Source: an uncultured Christensenella sp. (GTDB lineage Bacteria > Bacillota > Clostridia > Christensenellales > UBA3700). Taken from it: 64,000 nt of DNA. The DNA lies in NCBI GenBank assembly GCA_949284695.1, contig CASDWJ010000013.1:1-64000 (forward strand), written 5' to 3'. Positions within the stretch are counted from its first letter, which is position 1. Each line of letters begins with the position of its first letter. This document shows positions 17,548-26,724 of the stretch, in pieces. Made by a program: the position numbers and the translations under genes. Under the pieces are notes generated by a model. That model did no database searches and had not been told where the DNA came from. It was given only the letters and a program-made list of their open reading frames with translations.

Positions 17548-18657
17548 ATGGCGAAAACGGGTATTTTCGGGGGCGCGTTCGACCCTCTGCACAATTCTCA
17601 TCTTGCTATGGCGGAAAAAGCGCTCGATTGCGGTCTGGACAAAGTCGTGTTCGTGCCGTCGGGCATACCGCCGCACAAAAGGTGCAACGTGTCGTTCGAG
17701 GACAGGCTCGAGATGCTTGAGATCGGGCTTGCCTGCAACAAAAAATTCGAGCTAAGCAGGATAGAATACGAGCTCGGCGGCGTAAATTACGCCTGTGACG
17801 TTCTTTCGCGACTCAAGGAGATATACGGAGATATCGTCTATATAATCGGCGGAGACAGCTTGATAGACCTCGGCAAGTGGAGAGATCCGGAAAAGGTGAT
17901 AAGCCTCGCGCCGCTGATTGTCTTTCCGCGCGCGGACAGGCAAGAGGAGTTCGACGCGGCTCTCGCGTACTGGAGAGGCAAAGGGGCGGAGATAACCGTC
18001 GCGGACTATATGCCCGATGCGGTGAGTTCCACCTGCGTCCGTTATCTTATAAATATGGACAAAACGGACGATATGCCGCCGTCTGTCGCAGAATATATCA
18101 GGCAAAAAGGACTGTACTCGCGCTTTGCCGGTCTTGCGCGAAAACTCAAAGGAGAGGTCTTGCCAAAGACGTACGACCATATCGCGCGCACCTGCGAATG
18201 TGCGCTCCGGCTTAATTTCGAGTGCCGTCTCGGACTAGACAACGACGAAGTTTTTCTCGCGGCGATGTTGCACGACTGCGCAAAGCTGAGGAGCAGACAG
18301 CCGCACGAGGAGCCTGAAGTGCCCGCAGACAGCAAGGGGAGCGAGGTCGAACATCAGTTTTACGGCGCGGTCATAGCGCGCAGAGAATACGGGATAGAAA
18401 ACCCGAGGATCATCGACGCGATCTCCTGCCATTGCACGGGAAAACCCGCGATGAATACTCTGGACAAGCTGATTTTTTGCGCGGATATGCTCGAGGAGGC
18501 GCGCGATTTCACAGGCGTTGACAGGCTGAGAAAGCTGATAAGAGAAAACTTCGATAAGGGATTCGTCGCCTGCCTTAAAAGGTCGTACGACTACCTGATA
18601 GAAAAAAATTGTTATATATATCCGCTTACGCAAGAAGCGGTGGATTACTACAAATAA
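17548..18657 (+). CDS. nadD: NadD-YqeK fusion: nicotinate-nucleotide adenylyltransferase and HD hydrolase
   Basis: This 369-residue protein joins two enzymes usually encoded separately but side by side. Residues 1-190 are NadD, which makes deamido-NAD; the nucleotidyl-transfer motif GGAFDPLHNSHLAM and the SSTCVR motif are intact. Residues about 195-369 are YqeK, an HD-family hydrolase reported to cleave diadenosine tetraphosphate; YDHIARTCECA and AAMLHDCAK carry the metal ligands. The next gene is rsfS, as in many Firmicutes (nadD-yqeK-rsfS), so the fusion follows the normal order. There is no stop or frameshift at the joint. The start is discussed under the promoter entry. Confidence 0.93.
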   Translation: MAKTGIFGGAFDPLHNSHLAMAEKALDCGLDKVVFVPSGIPPHKRCNVSFEDRLEMLEIGLACNKKFELSRIEYELGGVNYACDVLSRLKEIYGDIVYIIGGDSLIDLGKWRDPEKVISLAPLIVFPRADRQEEFDAALAYWRGKGAEITVADYMPDAVSSTCVRYLINMDKTDDMPPSVAEYIRQKGLYSRFAGLARKLKGEVLPKTYDHIARTCECALRLNFECRLGLDNDEVFLAAMLHDCAKLRSRQPHEEPEVPADSKGSEVEHQFYGAVIARREYGIENPRIIDAISCHCTGKPAMNTLDKLIFCADMLEEARDFTGVDRLRKLIRENFDKGFVACLKRSYDYLIEKNCYIYPLTQEAVDYYK

Positions 18658-18668
18658 ACGGAGAATTT

Positions 18669-19028
18669 ATGCAAGAAAAAGAACTCAAAGATCTGATCTG
18701 CAAAGTGCTCGACGACAAGAAGGGCATCGACATCACCGTCGTGGACCTCGAGGGACTTTCGATAGTCGCCGACTGGTTCGTCATCGTCAGCGGACGTTCG
18801 ACCACACAGGTCAAGGCGCTTGCCGGCAACCTCGAGGAAGAACTCAGCAAGAATTACGGCATAGAGCCGATAAGAAGCGAAGGCAAACGCGACGGCAGAT
18901 GGGCTGTCGTCGACTACGGCAGCGTCGTCGTGCACGTGTTCCACGAGGAGACCAGGAGACTTTACAGCCTCGAGCAGCTGTGGAGCAACGGTCAGAACGT
19001 CTGGCATTACGGGGACGGACAGCAATAA
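18669..19028 (+). CDS. rsfS: Ribosomal silencing factor RsfS
   Basis: This 119-residue protein binds L14 on the 50S subunit and blocks subunit joining when nutrients are low. Family hallmarks are ITVVDLEGLSIVADWFVI near residues 20-37, the SGRSTTQVKAL segment, GKRDGRWAVVDYGSVVVHVF and the C-terminal YSLEQLW. Eleven bases separate it from the nadD-yqeK fusion, with a CGGAG site, so the two are co-transcribed. Confidence 0.95.
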   Translation: MQEKELKDLICKVLDDKKGIDITVVDLEGLSIVADWFVIVSGRSTTQVKALAGNLEEELSKNYGIEPIRSEGKRDGRWAVVDYGSVVVHVFHEETRRLYSLEQLWSNGQNVWHYGDGQQ

Positions 19029-19070
19029 TTTTAGCGTATAAAAGCGCGAAAAACGCATATTCCTAAAATT

Positions 19071-19418
19071 ATGAATACAGCGTTTTTGGCGGCTTTGACC
19101 GCGTCTTTTGCAGTTACGGCTCCCGCATATGCGGATATAGGAGAATTCCTGTCGGATTACAAACTGGTAAAACAGTACTGTTACGCCGCGGCGGGTGACT
19201 GTCTCGCCGTCGGGCTGATGACAGAGCCTATGTTTACGCTCAGCGGAATAACAGAGTACACCCGTACGCTCGAAAAAGAGCTTTCTCAATATTTCGGCTA
19301 TGCGGAAGTTGCTGTCACTTTCGACACCGACTTGTTTTACAGGATAAAAAAACTCGGAGCAAATGCCGACGAAGAAAGCGTCAGGAGTATCATCGAGACC
19401 GCAAAAAAAAGGAGATAA
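19071..19418 (+). CDS. Small exported protein, weak YhcN/YlaJ resemblance
   Basis: This 115-residue product has an N-terminal signal peptide (FLAALTASFAVTAPAYA, cleavage likely after AYA). A small alpha/beta domain follows: CLAVGLMTEPMFTLSG, EKELSQYFGYAEVAVTFD and TDLFYRIKKL. The pattern recalls YhcN/YlaJ-type spore-envelope proteins, but the match is by eye and weak, and there is no lipobox cysteine at the cleavage site. No ribosome-binding site is evident before the ATG. It ends 1 bp before the next gene, in whose direction it reads. Confidence 0.55.
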   Translation: MNTAFLAALTASFAVTAPAYADIGEFLSDYKLVKQYCYAAAGDCLAVGLMTEPMFTLSGITEYTRTLEKELSQYFGYAEVAVTFDTDLFYRIKKLGANADEESVRSIIETAKKRR

Positions 19419-19419
19419 T

Positions 19420-20694
19420 ATGCGCATTTACGACGTTATCGACGACAAGCGCCGCAACAGAGAACTTTCAAAAGAGCAGATAGCTTTCTGGATAAACGGC
19501 GTGACGGACGGAAGCATTGCGGACTATCAGTCCGCTGCTTTGCTTATGGCGATCGCTATAAACGGCATGACTGACGACGAGACTTTCTATCTGACCGACG
19601 CTATGGCGAAAAGCGGCGACACCGTCGATCTTTCGCGCTTCGGCGACAGGACTGTCGACAAACATTCGACGGGCGGCGTCGGTGACAGCACCAGTTTTAT
19701 CGTGATACCCGTAATGGCGGCGCTGGGCAAGATATGCGCCAAGATGAGCGGCAGAGGTCTCGGACATACGGGCGGCACGCTTGACAAGCTCGAGGCGATA
19801 GACGGCGTAAGCACTTCGCTTTCGGAAGAACGATTCAATGCCCAGCTCGACTCTGCGGGACTTGCGATCGCCGGTCAGACGGGACAGGTGTGTCCTGCCG
19901 ACAAGATACTTTACGCGCTGCGCGACGTCACGGCTACGGTGGAAAGCATACCGCTGATCGCGGCATCGGTCATGTCTAAAAAACTTGCGGCAGGCGCGAA
20001 GAACATCGTGCTGGACGTCAAGTGCGGCAAAGGCGCGTTTATGCGCGATAAGGAAAGCGCGAAGAAACTCGCGGAGCTGATGGTAAGAGTAGGCAGAAAG
20101 GCAGGCAGAAACGTCAGCGCGCTGATAACGGATATGGACGAGCCTCTTTCGGACTACATAGGCAATTCGCTCGAGGTCGAGGGAGCGGTCGAAGTGCTGA
20201 AAGGCAGGACGGATTGCAGACTTTACGAGGTCGCCAAGGCGCTTTGCGTAAGGCTTCTCGACTGCGAGGGAGCAGAGCAAGCGGTGGACGGGGCGATAGC
20301 TTCGGGCGCGGCTCTCGGAAAATTCCGACAGCTTCTCGTCTCGCAGGGTGCGAGTGCCGACGTGCTCGAAAAACCGATATGCAGATCGGCTTGCAAGATA
20401 GAGGTTTTCAGCGACAAGGCGGGCTACGTCGCAGGAATAGACGCGATGAAGATAGCGAGAGTCGTGCTCGATCTGGGCGGCGGAAGGACGAAAAAAGACG
20501 ACAAGATATTGCCGCACGTCGGGATAAAACTCAACGTGCACAGAGGCGACAAGGTCAACGAGGACGACTGCGTCGCAATAATGTACTTTGAAAAATACGA
20601 GGACGTCGCTCTGGCGAGAGAAGTGCTGGCGGCGATAGAGATCTCGGACGAAAAACCGCAAATCAGAAAACCCGTTCTGGGTATAATAAAGTGA
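19420..20694 (+). CDS. pdp: Pyrimidine-nucleoside phosphorylase
   Basis: This 424-residue enzyme splits uridine, thymidine and deoxyuridine with phosphate into base and pentose 1-phosphate. The glycosyltransferase signature [18 protein letters not shown] is complete at about residues 108-125, and the phosphate loop is KHSTGGVGD. Length and motifs fit the Firmicutes Pdp type better than the longer E. coli DeoA, but the two are close relatives. The start at 19420 has AAAAGGAGATA; the upstream in-frame extension overlaps the preceding gene. It forms a nucleoside-salvage operon with deoC. Confidence 0.93.
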   Translation: MRIYDVIDDKRRNRELSKEQIAFWINGVTDGSIADYQSAALLMAIAINGMTDDETFYLTDAMAKSGDTVDLSRFGDRTVDKHSTGGVGDSTSFIVIPVMAALGKICAKMSGRGLGHTGGTLDKLEAIDGVSTSLSEERFNAQLDSAGLAIAGQTGQVCPADKILYALRDVTATVESIPLIAASVMSKKLAAGAKNIVLDVKCGKGAFMRDKESAKKLAELMVRVGRKAGRNVSALITDMDEPLSDYIGNSLEVEGAVEVLKGRTDCRLYEVAKALCVRLLDCEGAEQAVDGAIASGAALGKFRQLLVSQGASADVLEKPICRSACKIEVFSDKAGYVAGIDAMKIARVVLDLGGGRTKKDDKILPHVGIKLNVHRGDKVNEDDCVAIMYFEKYEDVALAREVLAAIEISDEKPQIRKPVLGIIK

Positions 20695-20702
20695 GGGATT
20701 AT

Positions 20703-21320
20703 ATGGACATAAGCAAATACATAGATTATACCAATCTCAAGCCCGAAGCGACTACGGCTGATATAGAAAATCTGTGCGAGACCGCTAAAAAACACGGGTA
20801 CGCAAGCGTGTGCGTCAATTCGCGTTACGTCGCTCTCTGCAAAAAACTGCTCGGTGGCAGCGGCGTAAAGGTCGCTTGCGTCGTAGGATTTCCGCTTGGC
20901 GCGATGAGCATCGAAGCAAAGGCTTTCGAGGCGCAAAAAGCGGTCGAGGACGGCGCAGACGAGATAGACATGGTCATCGCGATAGGCGCGCTGAAAGAGG
21001 GCGACAGAGCGTACGTCTACGCTGACGTAAAAGCGGTGCGCGCGTGCGGAGCGACGGTGAAAGTAATTCTCGAGACCTGCCTTCTTACCGACGAAGAAAT
21101 AGCGACGGCGTGCGGTATATGCGCAGAAGCGGGCGCTGATTTTGTCAAGACCAGCACAGGTTTTTCCAAGGGCGGCGCAACATTGCATGCGGTGGAAATA
21201 ATGAAAGCCAACTGCGGCAAGTGCAAAATAAAGGCTTCGGGCGGCATACGCGACTACGACACCGCGGTCGCATATATCGAGGCAGGCGTAAGCCGCATAG
21301 GCACGAGTTCTCAGCTGTGA
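20703..21320 (+). CDS. deoC: Deoxyribose-phosphate aldolase DeoC
   Basis: This 205-residue class I aldolase cleaves deoxyribose 5-phosphate to glyceraldehyde 3-phosphate and acetaldehyde, letting the cell burn the sugar freed by the upstream phosphorylase. The Schiff-base lysine is in FVKTSTGF and the second catalytic lysine in [20 protein letters not shown] is the conserved strand. I chose ATG at 20703, after GAGGGA; a GTG at 20691 overlaps the upstream stop. Confidence 0.95.
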   Translation: MDISKYIDYTNLKPEATTADIENLCETAKKHGYASVCVNSRYVALCKKLLGGSGVKVACVVGFPLGAMSIEAKAFEAQKAVEDGADEIDMVIAIGALKEGDRAYVYADVKAVRACGATVKVILETCLLTDEEIATACGICAEAGADFVKTSTGFSKGGATLHAVEIMKANCGKCKIKASGGIRDYDTAVAYIEAGVSRIGTSSQL

Positions 21321-21832
21321 GCGCGAGGCAAAGAAAACTGCTGTTCATGCCGTCGGACGACGAGGTCGCGGAGCTGTACGCGTTTGCCGCCGATTGTTCT
21401 AAGCTCTGCATGGTCGCATGGGCATCTGAGTATTCAGAGCGCTACGTGTCGCTTTTTGAAGAATATTCGGACGACGACAGGGTGAGACAGGCGAGAGACG
21501 CGGCGTTGCTCTGGGCGAAAGGGCAGATTAAGATGCCCGAGGCGAGACGGTATATACTCGCGGCGCACAAGGCGGCAAGCGAGTGCGGAAACAGGGTAGC
21601 GGAAGCGGCGGCGAGAGCGGTCGCACACGCGGCTTCGAGCGTGCACAGCGCAAGACACGCGGCGGGGCTGGCGTTGTACGGACTGACCGCGCTGGGCTTG
21701 AAATACGGCAGGGATTCGGCAGAAGTAGAAGAAGAAACGAGACGGCTGACAGAGGGACTTGCGCGCGTCGCGACAGAGAAGAAATATCTGTTGTCAGAGT
21801 GGGCGTCATTTCTGGAAAGATATAAAGAGTAA
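21317..21832 (+). CDS. Imm5-like putative immunity protein
   Basis: This 171-residue, alanine-rich all-helical protein starts with GTG, overlapping the deoC stop by 4 bp. Segments such as [37 protein letters not shown] and [20 protein letters not shown] match the pattern of proteins annotated as putative immunity protein (Imm5 family), proposed to neutralise toxins of competing bacteria. No toxin gene is near. Translation is coupled to a nucleoside-salvage operon, which is odd for an immunity gene, so the family name may mislead about function. The match is by eye. Confidence 0.6.
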   Translation: MSARQRKLLFMPSDDEVAELYAFAADCSKLCMVAWASEYSERYVSLFEEYSDDDRVRQARDAALLWAKGQIKMPEARRYILAAHKAASECGNRVAEAAARAVAHAASSVHSARHAAGLALYGLTALGLKYGRDSAEVEEETRRLTEGLARVATEKKYLLSEWASFLERYKE

Positions 21833-21919
21833 GCGTTTAATCTACACCCGCAACCAAAAACCTTTTCGCACGTTTTTGTAAAAAGCGGTGAAATGAAATG
21901 TAAAATTTTTTATTTGCTA

Positions 21920-21948
21920 TTGTATTTTCGTTGACGTTGGGCTATAAT
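21920..21948 (+). promoter_or_regulatory. Promoter of the putative 6S RNA
   Basis: TTGTAT (21920-21925), 17 bp and TATAAT (21943-21948). The predicted first base, near 21955, is the first base of the RNA closing stem. Confidence 0.75.
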
Positions 21949-21954
21949 ATAGTT

Positions 21955-22171
21955 GACCGAAGGCGATATCATTAACCGCAGTTATTAATAAGGGAATGCG
22001 GAGTTGGCGGTCGGATGGCGGGCCTCGCTAAATCGCTTTGCGTAGAGGATTACAGAACATCGTCACAGCGTACCCACCTGCTTGTAGCGGGTTTTAACTT
22101 TTCGTCTTTGGTTGTTTGGCGACAGGCGGCTTGCCGCATATCGGGGGAGCTTTTCGGCTCCCCGCTTTTTT
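21955..22171 (+). ncRNA. ssrS: Probable 6S RNA
   Basis: A promoter fires into this gene-free stretch and a strong terminator ends it (GGGGAGC 22144-22150 with GCTCCCC 22157-22163, then T-run). The 5' end GACCGAAGGCGA (21955-21966) pairs with TCGTCTTTGGTT (22102-22113), closing a long irregular hairpin of about 160 nt. Inside are a short hairpin CCGCA/TGCGG (21976-22001) and the 3'-side block CACAGCGTACCCACCTGC with GCGGGTTTTAAC, which resembles the conserved 3' side of 6S RNAs. 6S RNA mimics an open promoter and holds sigma-A RNA polymerase in stationary phase. Identification is by eye; a covariance search would settle it. Confidence 0.68.
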
Positions 22172-22248
22172 ATGCAGTGACGTCTGCCGTTTCGGAATGC
22201 GCTTGCGCGCTATTTTTGCGCGTATACACACATTTTTATGCGTTTTAT

Positions 22249-22277
22249 TTGCTTTTGGCGCACGCGTGTGCTAAAAT
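22249..22277 (+). promoter_or_regulatory. Promoter of asnS
   Basis: TTGCTT (22249-22254), 17-bp spacer and TAAAAT (22272-22277), 43 bp before the asnS start. No T-box is present; the leader is too short. Confidence 0.75.
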
Positions 22278-22319
22278 CAGTAATATTAATAAAAACGCTT
22301 TCAAGCGAACGGAGTAGTT

Positions 22320-23711
22320 ATGCAGGAATTGACTTTGAGGCAATTGGGCGAGCAGTTCGCCGCGCTGGACGGTGAGACCGTCAAGGTTTACGGTTGGGTC
22401 AGGACGATAAGAGACAGCAAGAATTTTGCGTTCATAGAGCTGAACGACGGCACAAAATTCAAGTCTACGCAGATCGTCGCGGACGCCGATATGGACGGGT
22501 ATAAAAACGTCGTGTCGCAGAACGTCGGCGCGGGTCTTTGCGTCGTCGGTACCGTCGTCGTCACACCGTGCGCGCAGCAGCCTTATGAGATCAAGGCGCA
22601 GAGCATAAGCGTAGAGGCGACTTCGTCTCCTCAATATCCGCTTCAGAAAAAGAGGCACAGCCTCGAGTTCCTGCGCGAGATAGCGCACCTCCGCCCGAGA
22701 ACGAATACCTTCCTCGCCGTGTTCAGAGTGAGGAGCGTCGCGGCTCAGGCGATACACGCATTCTTCGCTTCGAGGAATTTTATATACGTCAATACGCCGC
22801 TGATCACGGGCAGCGACTGCGAGGGTGCGGGCGAAATGTTCCGCGTAACGACCCTCGACGCCAAGAATCCGCCGCTCAAAGAGGACGGCAGCGTGGATTT
22901 TTCGCAGGACTTCTTCGGCAAGAGTGCAAATCTTACCGTCAGCGGTCAGCTCAATGCGGAGTGCTTCGCGCTCGCGTTCCGCAACGTCTATACCTTTGGT
23001 CCGACGTTCAGAGCGGAGAAGAGCTACACCAACCGCCATGCGGCTGAGTTCTGGATGATAGAGCCCGAGATCGCGTTCGCAGACCTCAATGCGGATATGG
23101 ATCTTGCCCGCGATATGATCAAGTACGTCATAAAGGACGTCCTCGAGAAGTGCCCCGAAGAAATGCAGTTCTTCAACAACTTTATGGACAAAGGTCTCAT
23201 CGAGAGACTCAACCATATCGTGGCAAGCGACTTCGAAAAGGTCACTTATACGCAGGCTGTCGAGATCCTCGAAAAGCACAAAGACAAGTTCCAGTACCCT
23301 GTATACTGGGGCGCTGACCTTCAGACCGAGCACGAAAGATTTTTGACCGAACAGGTATTCAAGAAGCCTATTTTCGTCACCGATTACCCCAAGGAGATCA
23401 AGGCGTTCTATATGCGCCTCAACGACGACGGCAAGACGGTCGCCGCGGTCGATATGCTCGTCCCCGGCGTGGGCGAGATCATCGGCGGCTCGCAGAGAGA
23501 GGAGCGCCTCGACCTTCTGACCGCACGCATGAAAGAACTCGGACTCGACGAGAAAGATTATTGGTGGTACCTCGACCTGCGCAGATACGGCGGCGTCAAG
23601 CACTCGGGCTTCGGTCTCGGCTTCGAGCGTCTCATCATGTACCTCACGGGCATGCAGAACATCCGCGACGTCATTCCTTTCAGCAGAACGACCGGCAACG
23701 CAGAATTCTGA
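22320..23711 (+). CDS. asnS: Asparaginyl-tRNA synthetase
   Basis: This 463-residue class IIb enzyme charges tRNA-Asn. The N-terminal OB-fold anticodon-binding domain starts with [18 protein letters not shown]. Motif 2 lies around [20 protein letters not shown] and motif 3 is [15 protein letters not shown], followed by the AsnRS-type ending [15 protein letters not shown]. Length is normal. It is a single-gene unit with its own promoter and terminator; CGGAG precedes the ATG. Confidence 0.97.
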   Translation: MQELTLRQLGEQFAALDGETVKVYGWVRTIRDSKNFAFIELNDGTKFKSTQIVADADMDGYKNVVSQNVGAGLCVVGTVVVTPCAQQPYEIKAQSISVEATSSPQYPLQKKRHSLEFLREIAHLRPRTNTFLAVFRVRSVAAQAIHAFFASRNFIYVNTPLITGSDCEGAGEMFRVTTLDAKNPPLKEDGSVDFSQDFFGKSANLTVSGQLNAECFALAFRNVYTFGPTFRAEKSYTNRHAAEFWMIEPEIAFADLNADMDLARDMIKYVIKDVLEKCPEEMQFFNNFMDKGLIERLNHIVASDFEKVTYTQAVEILEKHKDKFQYPVYWGADLQTEHERFLTEQVFKKPIFVTDYPKEIKAFYMRLNDDGKTVAAVDMLVPGVGEIIGGSQREERLDLLTARMKELGLDEKDYWWYLDLRRYGGVKHSGFGLGFERLIMYLTGMQNIRDVIPFSRTTGNAEF

Positions 23712-23744
23712 TATACGTCGCAACAACTCGATATTCGCAAAACA

Positions 23745-23775
23745 AGCGGCTTTGTGCAAACAAGGTCGCTTTTTT
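23745..23775 (+). terminator. Terminator of asnS
   Basis: AGCGGCTTTGT (23745-23755) pairs, with one wobble, with ACAAGGTCGCT (23760-23770), followed by TTTTT. Confidence 0.75.
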
Positions 23776-23865
23776 ATGTGCCGAAAAAATCCGATATTTA
23801 ATTTAACAGGACATACGTTGTCTCATTTAAGTCGCTACAATAAAAATAATATTTTTATATAAATA

Positions 23866-23894
23866 TTGAGAAAAGCGTGCGGTTATGATAGAAT
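23866..23894 (+). promoter_or_regulatory. Promoter of the type I restriction operon
   Basis: TTGAGA (23866-23871), 17-bp spacer and TAGAAT (23889-23894). It is the only promoter I find before hsdM and probably drives all five genes. Confidence 0.65.
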
Positions 23895-23923
23895 ATTAGT
23901 AATATACGCAAAAGGAAGAAGAT

Positions 23924-25705
23924 ATGACGATCAGCGAAATTCAGAAGCAGACCAACATCAACATACAGGAGAAGGCAAACCTTATATGGGAAATCGCCAC
24001 ACACCTGGTGGGATTTTACAAGCCGCATGAATACGGCAAGGTTATTTTGCCTATGACGGTTTTGAAGCGTTTTGACGACGCTTTGGCTTCTACAAAAGAG
24101 GCGGTACTAAGAACAAACGAGGAACTCAGCAAAAGAAACGTAGAAGGCACTATCAAAGACGGCATACTGTGCAACGCTTCGGGTTACTCTTTTTACAACG
24201 TCAGCAGGTTCGATTTTGCAAAACTGCTTGCAGATCCCGACAACATCGAAGAAAATTTCACCGATTATCTGCGCGGATATTCGCCCAACATACAGGATAT
24301 ACTTGCCAACTTCAAGTTCGCGGACGAAGTGAAGAACATGGTCAAAGGCAAGGTCCTTTACGTCGTTATTCAGGAATTTAACTCAAAGAAAGCCAATATG
24401 GCTCCCGATAAGATCACGTCTACGGATATGGGCTATATATTCGAGGAGCTTATCCGCAAATTTTCTGAGAGTTACAATGAAGAAGCGGGAGCGCATTTCA
24501 CGAGCAGAGACGTAATTTATCTTATGACGGAACTTCTTGTCGCGCCAGAAAAAGAGGAGATCAGGGCAAACGGTTGCACAAAGACCGCTTACGATATGTC
24601 GATGGGTACGTCGCAGATGCTGGGCTGTCTTACAGAAAGACTTCAAGACATAAGCGAAGAAGCCGACCTGACTTGCTTCGGTCAGGAGTTCAATCCCGAA
24701 ACTTACGCGATCGCAAAAGCGGATATGCTGATCAAGGGCGGCAACGCGTCGGGCATGATGTTCGGCGATACGCTGTCGGAGGACAAGTTCAGCGGCTATG
24801 AGTTTGACTACATAATATCCAATCCGCCTTTCGGCATTGACTGGAAGCGAGAAGAAAAAGAGGTCAAAAGCGAATATACAAAGCTGGGATACAACGGCAG
24901 ATTCGGTCCGGGGCTTCCCGCGATAAGCGACGGTCAGATGCTGTTTATGCTCAACGGCGTAAAGAAGCTTAAAGAGGGCAGCGGACGTATGGCTATTATT
25001 CAGAACGGCTCGTCGCTGTTCACGGGAGACGCGGGCAGCGGTCCTTCTGAGATAAGAAAATATCTGCTTGAAAGCGACCTTGTCGAGGCGATAATTCAGC
25101 TGCCCAACGATCTTTTCTACAACACGGGCATTGCGACTTATATATGGCTACTCAGCAAGGGCAAGGAAATGAAGAGAAGCGGCAAAGTGCAGCTTATAGA
25201 CGCGTCAAAGTGCTATGTCAAGCGCAGAAAGAACATAGGCAACAAGCGTGTAGACCTTGACGACAGGTGTATCGACCTTATTTTGCAGGCTTATGAAACT
25301 TTTGAAGACGGCGAGTATAAAGACGGCTCTTTGATTGTTGAAAGCAAGGTCAAAGAAAACAGCTATTTCGGCTACCGCAAAGTAACCGTAGAAACTGCGC
25401 TTGCGGACGAAAACGGCAAACCAATCCTCAAAAAAGGCAAATATCAGCTTGAAAAGGGCAAGACTGATACCGAGACGATACCGCTCAATGACAATGTTGA
25501 CGACTTTTTCAACAAAAACGTATTGCCGTACAATCCGCTTGCCTATATGGATCGCACAAAGGACAAGATAGGCTACGAAATACCGTTTACAAGACTTTTT
25601 TACAAGTACGTTGCACCTCGTTCAAGCGACGAGATCTTTGCCGAGCTTGTAGAGCTTGAAAAACAGGAAAGCGAAATAATGAAGGGGATTTTGGGTAAGG
25701 AGTAA
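23924..25705 (+). CDS. hsdM: Type I restriction-modification system, methyltransferase subunit HsdM
   Basis: This 593-residue N6-adenine methyltransferase subunit combines with HsdS to modify DNA and with HsdR to restrict it. An N-terminal helical domain precedes the catalytic domain. The substrate motif NPPF is at about residue 301 (DYIISNPPFGIDW); the SAM-binding loop is in the segment AYDMSMGTSQM, where the usual Pro/Gly-rich consensus is only partly kept (DMSMGTSQ rather than DPTCGSGG). GAHFTSRDVIYLMTELL is the usual pre-SAM segment. Base composition resembles the rest of the chromosome, unlike the two genes that follow. An AAAGGAAGAAG site precedes the ATG. Confidence 0.94.
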   Translation: MTISEIQKQTNINIQEKANLIWEIATHLVGFYKPHEYGKVILPMTVLKRFDDALASTKEAVLRTNEELSKRNVEGTIKDGILCNASGYSFYNVSRFDFAKLLADPDNIEENFTDYLRGYSPNIQDILANFKFADEVKNMVKGKVLYVVIQEFNSKKANMAPDKITSTDMGYIFEELIRKFSESYNEEAGAHFTSRDVIYLMTELLVAPEKEEIRANGCTKTAYDMSMGTSQMLGCLTERLQDISEEADLTCFGQEFNPETYAIAKADMLIKGGNASGMMFGDTLSEDKFSGYEFDYIISNPPFGIDWKREEKEVKSEYTKLGYNGRFGPGLPAISDGQMLFMLNGVKKLKEGSGRMAIIQNGSSLFTGDAGSGPSEIRKYLLESDLVEAIIQLPNDLFYNTGIATYIWLLSKGKEMKRSGKVQLIDASKCYVKRRKNIGNKRVDLDDRCIDLILQAYETFEDGEYKDGSLIVESKVKENSYFGYRKVTVETALADENGKPILKKGKYQLEKGKTDTETIPLNDNVDDFFNKNVLPYNPLAYMDRTKDKIGYEIPFTRLFYKYVAPRSSDEIFAELVELEKQESEIMKGILGKE

Positions 25706-25706
25706 A

Positions 25707-26714
25707 ATGGCAAAAGGGTACACAAAGGTTGTCGAGAAAAAAGACGGCAATACAAGCATTACTTACAACATTGACGATTTTATGTTGTATAGGTATCGTG
25801 CGGTAAATGACTATACTATTGAATCTTTACTCAAAGATAGTATAATCGGCGCGTCTCCGTCTACGTTTAACGACCCGTATGATTGTACATCTTTTTACAT
25901 GGATAAAAAAACCATTAAACAAATTGTTCAAAATGTTTATAATTCAAAGATAAAAACAATAGGGGAAGAAAATATTTTATTTTTCGATTTTTTGCGTAAA
26001 TTCGTTGCGGAAATTGGAAATTTTTTATCAATAAGTTGTTTTAGTGAAAGCATTGTCAGTCCTATAATGTGGGGGCATTATGCTCAAAATGCAACTGGAT
26101 TTGCGGTTCAATATTCTGCAATAGATTTAATAAACGTAGGACAAAAATATATTAGCACGCACAAAGAAAAAATGCGAAACGAATTTGCTACAATTTTGGA
26201 TGTGCAAGATTTATTGGATGAAATTTGTGCAATTAGCGAAAACAACTTGAAAGATTATGGCTTATTACCTGTTCAGTATAGGAATAATTGTTATAATATA
26301 TATGAATTTGCAGATGTTGAACAAGAAATATGCAGACTAAAAGAACTGGAAAGCATTAAACGACAGAAAGGCAATTTGACGTTTGAAGATGAGTTTAATG
26401 CGTGGAATAAATATCATAATAAAGATTTCAGCGTGTTCAATAGAATGTTATTTACAACAAAACGTAAAGAATGGAAATATGAACAAGAATGGAGACTATG
26501 TTTACCGTTGAGTTTGTCAGAAATGAACAATGGCGTAAGATATAAGTCAGTAGGGACGTTGAAACCATTGGCTGTTTATTTGGGAGATCAAATTTCTGAT
26601 GAAAATGGGGAAAAGTTATTGGAGATAGCTCAACAAAAACAGATTCCAATTTATCAGATGTATATAGATATAACGAAAAGAAACAACCAGTTGAGTTGTT
26701 ATAGGATTAACTAA
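25707..26714 (+). CDS. DUF2971-domain protein embedded in the type I operon
   Basis: This 335-residue soluble protein has the hallmarks of DUF2971: YRYRAVNDYTIESLLK (about residues 28-43), SPSTFNDPYDC (about 51-61), SISCFSE and MWGHYAQNATGFAVQY (about 105-135), and KEWKYEQEWRLCLP (about 253-266). The invariant Asp, Cys, His, Tyr and Glu of these motifs look like an active or ligand site, but no reaction is established. It begins 1 bp after hsdM and ends 10 bp before hsdS, so it is clearly part of the operon. It is much more AT-rich than hsdM and hsdR, suggesting separate acquisition. A regulator, toxin-like effector or guard of the restriction complex are all possible. Confidence 0.85.
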   Translation: MAKGYTKVVEKKDGNTSITYNIDDFMLYRYRAVNDYTIESLLKDSIIGASPSTFNDPYDCTSFYMDKKTIKQIVQNVYNSKIKTIGEENILFFDFLRKFVAEIGNFLSISCFSESIVSPIMWGHYAQNATGFAVQYSAIDLINVGQKYISTHKEKMRNEFATILDVQDLLDEICAISENNLKDYGLLPVQYRNNCYNIYEFADVEQEICRLKELESIKRQKGNLTFEDEFNAWNKYHNKDFSVFNRMLFTTKRKEWKYEQEWRLCLPLSLSEMNNGVRYKSVGTLKPLAVYLGDQISDENGEKLLEIAQQKQIPIYQMYIDITKRNNQLSCYRIN

Positions 26715-26724
26715 GGTGAAAACA

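Noticed and set aside
22278..22319. T-box in front of asnS
   Set aside because: The leader after the promoter is about 40 nt with no T-box core.
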